Positions 29,053 through 36,265 of a stretch of DNA of 36,294 nucleotides are shown here, piece after piece. The notes beneath the pieces are model-generated. The model searched no databases and was not told the origin of the DNA. It worked only from the letters and a program-made list of their open reading frames with translations. The position numbers and the translations under genes were made by a program. Position 1 is the first letter of the stretch. Every line of letters begins with the position of its first letter. This DNA comes from Bacteroidales bacterium (GTDB lineage: Bacteria > Bacteroidota > Bacteroidia > Bacteroidales > UBA932), in contig JAFPWG010000016.1 of the NCBI GenBank assembly GCA_017395045.1, positions 1 to 36,294 of the forward strand, given 5' to 3'.

Positions 29053-31533
29053 ATGTCGCCACGACTTCTTCATATCATTTTAAGCCTGGCTGTTCTCACT
29101 TTTTCAAGAACTGTGCCAGCGCAGACCCTTCCTTCCCTGCCGATGGACAGCAAGATCCAGAAGGGCACCCTGCGCTGCGGCATCGCTTATTATTTGGTAA
29201 AGAACGACGAAGTCAAGGGTTTTGCCGATTTCGCCGTGGTGCGGCGCGGCGAGACTCCGGTTGCGGCGGCTCCGGAGAGCCTGGAGACGGGTTGGCTTTC
29301 CAGGCACGGAATCGGCCCGCGTCCGGGTGGATACTTTCAGGACGTGGACGGCTCCACGGTCCTGCATCTGGACAAAGTCCCCGTCTATGACGCCAACGTG
29401 CTGGATTCCACCCTCCTTGTCGCCTTCGGCCAGGCGGCGCTGTCCCGCGCCGACGAAGCCGTAATCGTGAGCGGCGACATCGACCCGGTGGAACTGAAGA
29501 AGAAGATGGATATCTTCTCGATGCTGGTCCCGCAGCATTTCGTGGAGAGCAGCCGGGCTCCGGATTATGTGTGGGAACCGTCGGTGATGCCTTCCATCGT
29601 GTTCACCCGCACGTGTTCGGGTGAACGCGGACTGGTCCGGGTGGCTTACGCTTCACCGCGTACTCCATATGATCAGATGAACACCGCCCAGGCCATCGTG
29701 ATGGGCATTTTCAGCCGGGAGTTCCAAACCCTCGCTCTCCGACGGATCGAGCGGAACCTGCGGGAAGCGGGCATTCCGTACGGGAAGCTGGAGATGAATT
29801 ACCTGAACAGTACGGAGACGGGCGGCGATGAAGAATTCGCCGTGGAGGTGCAGACCGACCGGGCACACCTGGAGGCGGCGATGAAGACCGTGTCCCAGAC
29901 CCTGGCCGGGATGGACGGCTTCGGCGTCTCGGAAAGGGAGTTCACGGATGCCAAGAAAGTGATGATGGCCGACATGGTCCGGCGCGGGAGCAGTCCGTTG
30001 TCAAACCGGAAATACGTGAGTCGCTGTGTCGCCCATTTCCTGTACGGGGCGAACCTTGCGCCTTATGGCGAGGAAACCCGTCTGTTCGCCCGGAAGAGTG
30101 TCGCGGATTCAACGGAGACGCGCCTGTTCAACCAATTCGCGACTTCCGTGCTGAGCCAGTTGTCGAACCTTACCCTCGAATATCGGGCGGATCTCGACTC
30201 CCTGGACGAAGACGAGGCCCTGTTCCAGTACAACCTGGCCTATCTGTACGGATCCACCTTCCGGGAATCCCGGGATTACTCCTGGCAGCGGGACACCGGC
30301 AGCCTGGAGGTGGCCTGTCCCCGGGTGAAAATCAAGGAGACCAAGCCCGAGCCGGTTTCCGGCGGCACATTGTGGACCTTCTCCAACGGTGTGCGGGTGG
30401 TATATAAGCGGGTTCCCGGCCTGGGGTCCTTTGACTATGCGCTCCTGCTGGGCGGCGGCCTGTCCGGGGTGACCGGCCTGATGGAAGGGGAGGGCGGTTA
30501 TTTCGGCGACATGCTGTCCCTGTACGACGCCGGCGGCCTTTCCGCCTCGGATTTCCGTGACCATCTGGCCGTGAACGGCATCACGATGGGCACGCAGGTG
30601 GCGCTCACGTTCACGTCCATCGGCGGCAGCGCCCCTTCCACGAAACTGCCTACGCTCCTGAAAGCGTTGCTGGCTCTCGCCAACAGCCGGACGGTGAACC
30701 GGGGCGAATTCGACATCTACCTGCGCAATGCGGCCTGGGCCCGGCCATCCATGGAGGACCGGCTTTATTCGATGATGTATCCTGGATTCAGCCATTCGAC
30801 CCGGAAGAATCCGGCTGCCTTGAACTCCGCGACGCAGGCGAAGGCAGCCCAGTTCTACGAGGGCCGTTTTTCCCGGGTGAACGACGGGATGCTCGTGCTG
30901 GTTGGAGACCTGGATGAAGCGACGGTCCGTCGGACGCTGCTCCGGTATATGGGCGGATTCCGAACCCAGAAGAACAGCGTTCCCCGGAATACGGTCCATT
31001 ACCGGCCGGCTCCGGGGACAGTCTCCCGTACGGAAGCCGATGGTCCGAAAGGCGTGTTCGTGCGTCTGGATACGGAATATCCCCTGTCAGGGGTCAATTA
31101 TGTCCTTGCGGAAGCCGCCGCCGAGGTGCTCCGCCGCCACATCGTGGCCGCCTTGGACGGGACCGGCCTTTCCGTTTCCGTTCAAGCCGGATTCCATTCT
31201 TATCCGCAGGAACGCCTCTGGATGTACGTCGCCTGTGAGGGAGCGGATGCCGGGAAGGCGCTTCCGGCCGTCCGGAAGGGCATCCGGAACGCAGGTGCAT
31301 CGACCGTGTCGAAAAAGGACTTGGACGCCTTCAAGGCAATGGCCATGGCGGAGACGGCGAAAGAACTCACCTTGCCGGAGACGATGGTAACGGCGGTCGT
31401 TGCCCGATACGGTATCGGCAAGGATCTGGTTTCCCATTATAAGGAAAGCGTGAACGGTATCACGGCCGCACGCCTTTCCGACATGCTTTCGTGCCTTGCG
31501 GCCGGTTCGGCTGCCGAAATCGTGGTGGAATAA
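29053..31533 (+). CDS. Peptidase M16-like protein lacking the zinc motif
   Basis: An 826-residue exported protein (signal peptide about 1-24, ending VPAQ). The order of segments is that of insulinase/PqqL-type M16 proteins: an initial strand GTLRCGIAYYLVKNDEVKGF equivalent to the usual LxNGLxYY opening, a partner half starting near residue 440 (GGTLWTFSNGVRVVYKRVPG), and a later segment (QAKAAQFYEGRFSRVNDGML) of the type FYxxxxxPxNxxLVVVGD. I find no HxxEH or HxxEE zinc motif in either half, so the product is probably not a zinc protease. M16 families often contain an inactive partner subunit, but no active partner is encoded next to it. The chosen start is the Met at 29053; an in-frame ATG at 29020 lies over the promoter. 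The next gene overlaps its stop (TAATG). Confidence 0.75.
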   Translation: MSPRLLHIILSLAVLTFSRTVPAQTLPSLPMDSKIQKGTLRCGIAYYLVKNDEVKGFADFAVVRRGETPVAAAPESLETGWLSRHGIGPRPGGYFQDVDGSTVLHLDKVPVYDANVLDSTLLVAFGQAALSRADEAVIVSGDIDPVELKKKMDIFSMLVPQHFVESSRAPDYVWEPSVMPSIVFTRTCSGERGLVRVAYASPRTPYDQMNTAQAIVMGIFSREFQTLALRRIERNLREAGIPYGKLEMNYLNSTETGGDEEFAVEVQTDRAHLEAAMKTVSQTLAGMDGFGVSEREFTDAKKVMMADMVRRGSSPLSNRKYVSRCVAHFLYGANLAPYGEETRLFARKSVADSTETRLFNQFATSVLSQLSNLTLEYRADLDSLDEDEALFQYNLAYLYGSTFRESRDYSWQRDTGSLEVACPRVKIKETKPEPVSGGTLWTFSNGVRVVYKRVPGLGSFDYALLLGGGLSGVTGLMEGEGGYFGDMLSLYDAGGLSASDFRDHLAVNGITMGTQVALTFTSIGGSAPSTKLPTLLKALLALANSRTVNRGEFDIYLRNAAWARPSMEDRLYSMMYPGFSHSTRKNPAALNSATQAKAAQFYEGRFSRVNDGMLVLVGDLDEATVRRTLLRYMGGFRTQKNSVPRNTVHYRPAPGTVSRTEADGPKGVFVRLDTEYPLSGVNYVLAEAAAEVLRRHIVAALDGTGLSVSVQAGFHSYPQERLWMYVACEGADAGKALPAVRKGIRNAGASTVSKKDLDAFKAMAMAETAKELTLPETMVTAVVARYGIGKDLVSHYKESVNGITAARLSDMLSCLAAGSAAEIVVE

Positions 31534-32138
31534 TGGGACACAGGAACAAGTTCGGAACGATTGTCCAGATCGGGGACATCCTGGTTTCGGAAGATGTCAT
31601 CCTGGAGTTTTTTGCCTGTGACTATCCGGTGTGCAAGGGGAAGTGCTGCATCGTCGGTGACAGCGGCGCCCCCCTGAAGGAGGAGGAACTGGACCCCATC
31701 GAGGCCAATTACGACGTCTTCTCGCCCCTGATGCGTGCCGAGGGGCGTCAGGCCGTGGAAGAGAAGGGTTTTTTCGAAATCGACCGGGACGGCGACCTCG
31801 TGACGCCGCTGGTGCCCGGCAGCGAGGAGTGCGCCTTCTGCCTTTTCGAGGGAGAGAACTGTTTCTGCTCCATCGAGCGGCAGTTCTTCGCCGGGAAGTC
31901 ATCCTTCCGCAAACCCATCTCCTGCCAGTTGTATCCGGTGCGCGTGGTGGAGCTCGGCGGGGGCCGGATCGGCCTGAATCTCCACCGCTGGGACATCTGC
32001 GCCTGCGCTTTCGAAAAGGGGAAACGGGAGGGAGTCCGGGCGTACCAGTTCCTGAAGGATCCTCTGACAGCGGCCTTTGGGGCCGATTTCTACGCGGCGC
32101 TGTGTGCGGCGGCGGAACGGGTGATCCGGAACGCATAA
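31533..32138 (+). CDS. DUF3109 family cysteine-rich protein
   Basis: A 201-residue protein of the DUF3109 family of Bacteroidetes, without a signal peptide. It has a dense set of cysteines: FACDYPVCKGKCCIVGDSG near residue 30, ECAFCLFEGENCFCSIE near 93-110, RKPISCQLYPVRVVE near 130, and RWDICACAF near 155. The CxxxC-KxKCC and SCQLYPVR patterns resemble the YkgJ-type metal- or iron-sulfur-binding proteins, so a metal cluster is likely. Its function is not known. The ATG is inside the overlapped TAATG at the stop of the M16-like gene, which means translational coupling. It is followed by a strong hairpin and a small open frame. Confidence 0.9.
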   Translation: MGHRNKFGTIVQIGDILVSEDVILEFFACDYPVCKGKCCIVGDSGAPLKEEELDPIEANYDVFSPLMRAEGRQAVEEKGFFEIDRDGDLVTPLVPGSEECAFCLFEGENCFCSIERQFFAGKSSFRKPISCQLYPVRVVELGGGRIGLNLHRWDICACAFEKGKREGVRAYQFLKDPLTAAFGADFYAALCAAAERVIRNA

Positions 32139-32161
32139 TCCCTATTAAAAGGTATAAGAAA

Positions 32162-32191
32162 ACCGCCGCGTGTTTCCCAACAAGCGGCGGT
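32162..32191 (+). repeat. Strong hairpin (12 paired bases, UCCC loop) upstream of a small ORF
   Basis: ACCGCCGC (32162-32169) pairs with GCGGCGGT (32184-32191); inside, TGTT pairs with AACA around TCCC, with one G-A mismatch between. There is no U-run directly after it, so it is not a standard intrinsic terminator. It may end the M16/DUF3109 transcript through another mechanism or act as a leader element for the ORF 26 bp downstream. Confidence 0.8.
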
Positions 32192-32217
32192 CGCAATTCT
32201 AACCTAAAACTTAACCT

Positions 32218-32301
32218 ATGAAAAAACTATTCGACTCTTTTTATAGCGAAATCCGTGCCAAACAGGAATTTCATAGGAAGAATTTCAGGATTATTCGTTG
32301 A
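32218..32301 (+). CDS. Possible 27-residue basic small protein
   Basis: An ATG at 32218 opens 27 codons to TGA at 32299-32301. The peptide begins MKKLFDSFYSEIRAK, is basic and aromatic-rich, ends HRKNFRIIR, and has no membrane segment or signal. In front of the ATG two copies of TAACCTA occur (32200-32206 and 32212-32218) and further upstream is the strong hairpin. No purine-rich ribosome-binding site is seen, which is normal for Bacteroidota. The last 11 nt overlap the stop end of the convergent cyclophilin gene. It is too short to prove coding by eye; support comes from the defined leader layout. It could instead be part of a non-coding RNA. Confidence 0.45.
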   Translation: MKKLFDSFYSEIRAKQEFHRKNFRIIR

Positions 32302-33145
32302 TTCTGGTTACGACATGTCCCCGTTTGGTCGTTCGGGTGGTGGCACCCTTGAGTTTGGCCACCGAATCGGCCTTCGCTTTCTGCTCGTCTGACAGATTCA
32401 CTTTGGCCGGAGCCTCGTTGATGGGCCGTCCGCCCTGCTCGAGGGCCTGCAGGTTGATCTTTCCGTTGGGGACGACGCGCTGGATGACGACGGGCTTCAG
32501 CGGCCGGTCGAACCGGTCGGTCTTCACCCGGGCAATCCGGTCGATGACGTTGAGCCCGGAAATGGTCTCGCCGAAGACGGTGTAGGCTCCGTCGAGATGC
32601 TTGCAGTTTCCGGAGTTCTGTACCAGGTAGAACTGCGAACCCGAAGATTCCTTCAGGGGGTTCGCCAGGTCTCCGCGCCGGGCGGCGGCCAGGGCTCCTT
32701 TCTTATGCGTATGCTCCGGGATGAATTCGGCCGGGATTTCATAGCCGGGGCCGCCTTCACCCCATTCTTCCACGCGGGACGTGTCCCGGGTGAAGGGGTC
32801 TCCGCCCTGGATCATGAAATCGTTGATGACCCGGTGGAACAGCATTCCGTCAAAATAATGGGACAGGGCGAGCCGGGCGAAATTGTTCCGGTGCTTGGGG
32901 GTGTCGTTGTACAGCTTGACCCGGATGGTGCCCATGCTGGTGACGATGTCGAAGACGGGCTCTTCCGGCAGTTCGCCGACCATTTTGTCGGTGGCCGCCG
33001 AATCGGCCGGCGGAACGGACGGCGCCTTCACTTCTTCCGTCGCGGTTTCGTCTTCCACAGCTTCGGCTTCCTTCTGGTTCCGGCCTCCACAGGAGGCGAG
33101 CAGGAGAAGGGCGGCCAGCGGGACAAGGTATTCCAGGTGTTTCAT
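32291..33145 (-). CDS. Cyclophilin-type peptidyl-prolyl cis-trans isomerase, lipoprotein
   Basis: A 284-residue lipoprotein (MKHLEYLVPLAALLLLASC, lipobox LASC with Cys19). After an acidic, low-complexity linker (25-60) comes the cyclophilin domain at about 65-225, with the catalytic Arg105 in LFHRVINDFMIQGGD and the segments SSGSQFYLVQNSGNCKHLDG and YTVFGETISGLNVIDRI. It catalyses proline isomerisation and so should help folding of exported proteins in the periplasm. The C-terminal 55 residues are a charged extension of no known domain. The start lies 1 bp after the stop of the GH20 gene, so the two are co-transcribed. Its stop overlaps the possible small ORF on the other strand. Confidence 0.93.
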   Translation of the reverse strand: MKHLEYLVPLAALLLLASCGGRNQKEAEAVEDETATEEVKAPSVPPADSAATDKMVGELPEEPVFDIVTSMGTIRVKLYNDTPKHRNNFARLALSHYFDGMLFHRVINDFMIQGGDPFTRDTSRVEEWGEGGPGYEIPAEFIPEHTHKKGALAAARRGDLANPLKESSGSQFYLVQNSGNCKHLDGAYTVFGETISGLNVIDRIARVKTDRFDRPLKPVVIQRVVPNGKINLQALEQGGRPINEAPAKVNLSDEQKAKADSVAKLKGATTRTTKRGHVVTRINE

Positions 33146-33146
33146 G

Positions 33147-34856
33147 TTACCAGTTGGTTTTGTTCTCTTTCAAGTATTGCTCCAGTTCCTCGGGGGTGCG
33201 TGCGGGCTGCTCGTGGCCGGGCAGGCCGATGAGGCCGCGCACGTGCTTGGCATAGGTGTAACCCATCACGTCCAGCATCTTGAAGGTATGGTCCAGGGCG
33301 CTGTCGAACCGGGCGTAGTCCTTGTGGTCGGCATTGCACCACTGGACTTCCGAGAGGGCGCACAGGCGCGGGAGCAGCATGTACTCCAGGAACTCGTTCG
33401 AGGTGACGTATTCGGTCCAGAGGTTCGCCTGGACACCCAGGATATGGTCCTCGGTCCCGGGGGCCATTCCGTCGAAGGGCTCGTAGGAGTAGAGTTTCTG
33501 CACGGTCACGAGTCCGCCGATGCACAGAGGCTCCTTGTCGCGCTCCTGGCTCTGATAATAGTCAAGGTACAAGTGCCCGTTCGGAGTCATGATGACGTCG
33601 AATCCGCGGCTGGCCGCCTCGATGCCGCCCTCAGGGCCGCGCCAGGACATCACGGTGGCACCCTCGGCGAGCTGGCCTTCCAGGATTTCGTCCCAGCCGA
33701 TGATCTTCCGGCCGTGCTCGTTCAGGAATTTCTGGATGCGGGCGGTCACATAGCACTGGAGTTCCTGCTCCGCGGAGATGTTGCCATGGGGTTTGAGTCC
33801 CAGTTCCTTGATGCGAGCCTGGCAGAGCGGGCAGTTCTGCCAGCGGACCTTCGGGCACTCGTCGCCGCCGATGTGGATGTACTCGGACGGGAAGATGTCC
33901 ATCATCTCCGTCAGGACGTCCTCCAGGAAGGTGAAGGTTTCCTCCTTGCCCACGCACAGGACGTCTTCGGAAACGCCCCAGCGGGTCCAGACCTCATACG
34001 GACCACCGGTGCAGCCCAGTTCCGGGTAAGCGGCGAGGGCGGCGACCATATGGCCGGGAAGGTCGATTTCCGGGATGACGGTGATGTTGCGCTCGGCGGC
34101 GTAGGCCACGATCTCGCGCATCTCATCCTGGGTGTAGAAACCTCCGTAGCGGATGCCGTCGCTGGAGTCGAAGTCCTTGCCGATGCAGGTGCCGCTGCGC
34201 CAGGCGCCCACTTCGGTGAGTTTCGGGTACTTCTTGATCTCCATGCGCCAGCCCTGGTCCTCGGTGAGGTGCCAGTGGAGGCGGTTCAGCTTATAGGTGG
34301 CCGCGATGTCGATATACCGCTTGGTCTCGTCCAGGGACCAGAAGTGGCGGCACGGATCCATATGGATGCCGCGATAGTCGAAGCGCGGGGCGTCCAGGAT
34401 GCTCACGTAGGGGAGTACCCAGCCGGCATTGGCCTTCTTGGTACCGTAGATTTCGGCCGGAAGCATCTGCTTCAGGGTCTGGATGGCGTAGAAGAACCCG
34501 CCGAAGGCCGATGCCTCCACGGTAAGTCCCTTGTCATTGACATTCAGGGCGTATTCCTCAGCCCCCAGGTTCGGGTTGGCAAGGAAGCGGACCTTCTGCC
34601 CGTGATCGTCGGCACTGAAGGTGGATTTCTTGCCGGAAACCTTGAACAGCTGATCCCAGAAATCGGCGATGGCTTTGTGAGTGGCCTGGTCCAGGGAGGC
34701 GTCGACATAGAAGTCCTGTCCGGCGAGGGTGAAGGAACCCTCGGAGAGCGTGACGTCGTTCGGCATGGGAATGACGCTGAACGGCTGCGGTTGCTTGGGA
34801 TTGTTGCACGCTGCGATGACCAGCGTCAGGAGGGAGAGGATGATCGTGTTTCTCAT
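33147..34856 (-). CDS. GH20 beta-N-acetylhexosaminidase, lipoprotein
   Basis: A 569-residue enzyme that removes terminal beta-linked N-acetylglucosamine or N-acetylgalactosamine from glycans (host mucin, chitin-type or cell-wall sugars). It has a lipobox at MRNTIILSLLTLVIAAC (Cys17), a GH20b-like N-terminal domain (about 25-150), and the catalytic barrel from about 155 (FDYRGIHMDPCRHFWSLDE; LHWHLTEDQGWRME; VIPEIDLPGHMVAALAAYP) with the Asp332-Glu333 catalytic pair in YIHIGGDECPKVRW. The frame remains open for 86 more codons into the chromate transporter, but only the Met at 34856 gives a signal peptide and leaves room for the promoter. It leads an operon with the cyclophilin gene. Confidence 0.95.
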   Translation of the reverse strand: MRNTIILSLLTLVIAACNNPKQPQPFSVIPMPNDVTLSEGSFTLAGQDFYVDASLDQATHKAIADFWDQLFKVSGKKSTFSADDHGQKVRFLANPNLGAEEYALNVNDKGLTVEASAFGGFFYAIQTLKQMLPAEIYGTKKANAGWVLPYVSILDAPRFDYRGIHMDPCRHFWSLDETKRYIDIAATYKLNRLHWHLTEDQGWRMEIKKYPKLTEVGAWRSGTCIGKDFDSSDGIRYGGFYTQDEMREIVAYAAERNITVIPEIDLPGHMVAALAAYPELGCTGGPYEVWTRWGVSEDVLCVGKEETFTFLEDVLTEMMDIFPSEYIHIGGDECPKVRWQNCPLCQARIKELGLKPHGNISAEQELQCYVTARIQKFLNEHGRKIIGWDEILEGQLAEGATVMSWRGPEGGIEAASRGFDVIMTPNGHLYLDYYQSQERDKEPLCIGGLVTVQKLYSYEPFDGMAPGTEDHILGVQANLWTEYVTSNEFLEYMLLPRLCALSEVQWCNADHKDYARFDSALDHTFKMLDVMGYTYAKHVRGLIGLPGHEQPARTPEELEQYLKENKTNW

Positions 34857-34876
34857 TATCGGATAATTATGTTTTA

Positions 34877-34884
34877 CAAAGATA
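34877..34884 (-). promoter_or_regulatory. Predicted -7 box of the GH20-cyclophilin operon
   Basis: TATCTTTG on the minus strand, exact TAnnTTTG match, 21-28 bp before the ATG at 34856. A TTG lies 18 bp further upstream (34903-34905), inside the end of the chromate transporter gene. Confidence 0.55.
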
Positions 34885-34885
34885 A

Positions 34886-35488
34886 TCAATAAATCAACAG
34901 TCCAAGCACGGCACCGCCCAGAATGACCAGGATCGGGTTGACTTTCCCCCAGTACGACGCCGCGAAAGCCGCCGCCAGCAGGCACCAGCTCTTCCAGTCG
35001 GGGAAATTCTCCCGGACGACGGCGAAGGAGGGCGTGCCCTGGAACCAGGTGGTCTTGACGATGAGGATGACCGCCGCCGCACCGATGAGGCCGACGACCG
35101 TGGGCCTGAGCCAAGCCATCACCCCTTCGAACAGGGCGCTGTTGCGGAACTGCGTATAGAAGCGGACGATGAGGAGCACCAGGATGAAGGAGGGGAGAAC
35201 GAGGGCGAGGGTGGCCGTGGCGGACCCGGCGATGCCCATCAGGTGGCTGCCGGTGGCCTGGGAAACTACGTCATAGCCCACGTAGGTGGCCGTATTGATA
35301 CCGATGGGCCCCGGTGTCATCTGGGAGATGGCCACGATATCGGTGAAGGTGCTTTCGGAGATCCAGTGATGGACCGAAACCACCTGGCCCTGGATCAGGG
35401 ACAGCATCGCATAGCCTCCGCCGATGGTGAAGGCTCCGATGACGAAGAACTCCTTGAACAGTTGGAGGAAGAGGATCAGCGTGTCCAT
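34886..35488 (-). CDS. Chromate transporter subunit (second half gene, CHR family)
   Basis: A 200-residue integral membrane protein of the short-chain CHR family, which normally works as a pair of homologous halves. The family signature is seen at the N-terminus, FFVIGAFTIGGGYAMLSLI, followed by DIVAISQMTPGPIGINTATY. About six membrane spans are expected. CHR proteins are named for chromate efflux, but the physiological substrate in anaerobic gut-type bacteria is not established. The start at 35488 overlaps the end of the upstream partner gene by 13 nt, so translation is coupled; in-frame codons further upstream are inside that partner. Confidence 0.93.
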   Translation of the reverse strand: MDTLILFLQLFKEFFVIGAFTIGGGYAMLSLIQGQVVSVHHWISESTFTDIVAISQMTPGPIGINTATYVGYDVVSQATGSHLMGIAGSATATLALVLPSFILVLLIVRFYTQFRNSALFEGVMAWLRPTVVGLIGAAAVILIVKTTWFQGTPSFAVVRENFPDWKSWCLLAAAFAASYWGKVNPILVILGGAVLGLLIY

Positions 35489-36030
35489 TTTTCTCTCAGG
35501 TAAGTGCAGCCGAAGCCGGCAATCAGGACACACAGGATGATATAGACGGGCGATACGTTCAGGAACGCCACCAGGACGAGGGCGAGGATGGCCAGCAGCC
35601 AGGCCCACCAGGCCTTGCAGCACTTCTTCGCCATGTTCAGCATGGGCACCGCAATGAGGGCGATCACCACCGGGCGGATGCCCTTGAAGGCCCGCTCCAC
35701 CCAGGGATTGTCCTTGAAGGCGGTGAACAGCATCGCAATGGCGAGGATGATGCAGAAGGAGGGGGTGATGGAGCCCAGGGTCGCGGCGATGCTGCCCTTG
35801 ACGCCCCGCAGCCGGTAGCCGGCGAAGATGGAAATGTTCACGGCCAGCACGCCGGGGGCCGACTGGGACAAGGCTACGATGTCGGGCAGTTCGTCGTCGG
35901 AAATCCAGCCGCGGCGGGACATTTCGTCCTGGATGATGGGAATCATCGCGTAGCCACCGCCGATGGTGAACGCCCCGATCTTGGCGAACACGGCGAAAAT
36001 CTGCCAGAGGGAAACTTGCTTCTTTTCCAT
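35476..36030 (-). CDS. Chromate transporter subunit (first half gene, CHR family)
   Basis: A 184-residue membrane protein, homologous to the next gene in opposite or parallel orientation in the membrane. Signature IGAFTIGGGYAMIPIIQDEM and LPDIVALSQSAPGVLAVNIS, then hydrophobic spans to the end, finishing REKWTR. The pair together corresponds to one long-chain ChrA. A -7 box TATCTTTG lies 8-15 bp upstream of the ATG (36030), which suggests a very short leader. It is divergent from the ribosomal RNA operon; the gap to the 16S gene is about 235 bp. Substrate unknown beyond the family name. Confidence 0.93.
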   Translation of the reverse strand: MEKKQVSLWQIFAVFAKIGAFTIGGGYAMIPIIQDEMSRRGWISDDELPDIVALSQSAPGVLAVNISIFAGYRLRGVKGSIAATLGSITPSFCIILAIAMLFTAFKDNPWVERAFKGIRPVVIALIAVPMLNMAKKCCKAWWAWLLAILALVLVAFLNVSPVYIILCVLIAGFGCTYLREKWTR

Positions 36031-36037
36031 ATCTCTA

Positions 36038-36045
36038 CAAAGATA
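36038..36045 (-). promoter_or_regulatory. Predicted -7 box of the chromate transporter pair
   Basis: TATCTTTG on the minus strand, exact TAnnTTTG match, 8-15 bp before the ATG at 36030. The predicted transcript has almost no leader. No TTG was seen at the normal -33 distance. Confidence 0.5.
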
Positions 36046-36063
36046 CGATTTTCTTCAAAAAAA

Positions 36064-36095
36064 TTTTGGCGGTTCGGAAAAAGTTTCTACCTTTG
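36064..36095 (+). promoter_or_regulatory. Ribosomal RNA operon promoter (-33 and -7)
   Basis: TTTTG (36064-36068), a 19-bp spacer and TACCTTTG (36088-36095), an exact Bacteroidota -33/-7 arrangement. It drives the rRNA operon whose 16S gene begins near 36266. One of the clearest promoters in the window. Confidence 0.8.
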
Positions 36096-36099
36096 CAGT

Positions 36100-36125
36100 C
36101 CCGTTTGAAACGAGCGGGATTTTTT
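36100..36125 (+). promoter_or_regulatory. Terminator-like hairpin at the start of the rRNA leader
   Basis: CCCGTTT pairs with GAGCGGG (four Watson-Crick GC pairs plus one U-A and two G-U) around loop GAAAC, then A and six Ts. It looks like an intrinsic terminator only a few bases after the expected transcription start. Confidence 0.6.
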
Positions 36126-36127
36126 AG

Positions 36128-36138
36128 GCTCTTTGAAA
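36128..36138 (+). promoter_or_regulatory. boxA-like antitermination element in the rRNA leader
   Basis: GCTCTTTGAAA resembles the E. coli rRNA boxA core GCTCTTTAACA, which loads the Nus antitermination complex. It lies just after the terminator-like hairpin, where such an element is expected in an rRNA leader. Confidence 0.55.
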
Positions 36139-36172
36139 ATACTGAAAGACTAAAAGTACAAGCAAGTACCGA

Positions 36173-36192
36173 ATATTGTAACGATACAATAT
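36173..36192 (+). repeat. 8-bp perfect inverted repeat in the rRNA leader
   Basis: ATATTGTA, ACGA, TACAATAT. A stable hairpin with a 4-nt loop in the 16S leader. A second small hairpin, ATTCCT-TGAA-AGGAAT, follows at 36210-36225. Either may direct leader folding or processing. Confidence 0.7.
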
Positions 36193-36265
36193 ACTTTAAA
36201 CGAGCGTCGATTCCTTGAAAGGAATTGAGGAAGTGCCGAGGACAAGCTTAGAATTTTATGAATAT

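Noticed and set aside
32162-32191. Hairpin as a normal intrinsic terminator of the DUF3109 gene
   Set aside because: The stem is strong but is followed by CGCAATTC with no U-run, so I keep it as a structural element of unknown role.
32883-34892. Open frame of 669 codons antisense to the cyclophilin and GH20 genes
   Set aside because: The minus strand encodes the two lipoproteins with catalytic motifs; the plus frame covers the gene junction.
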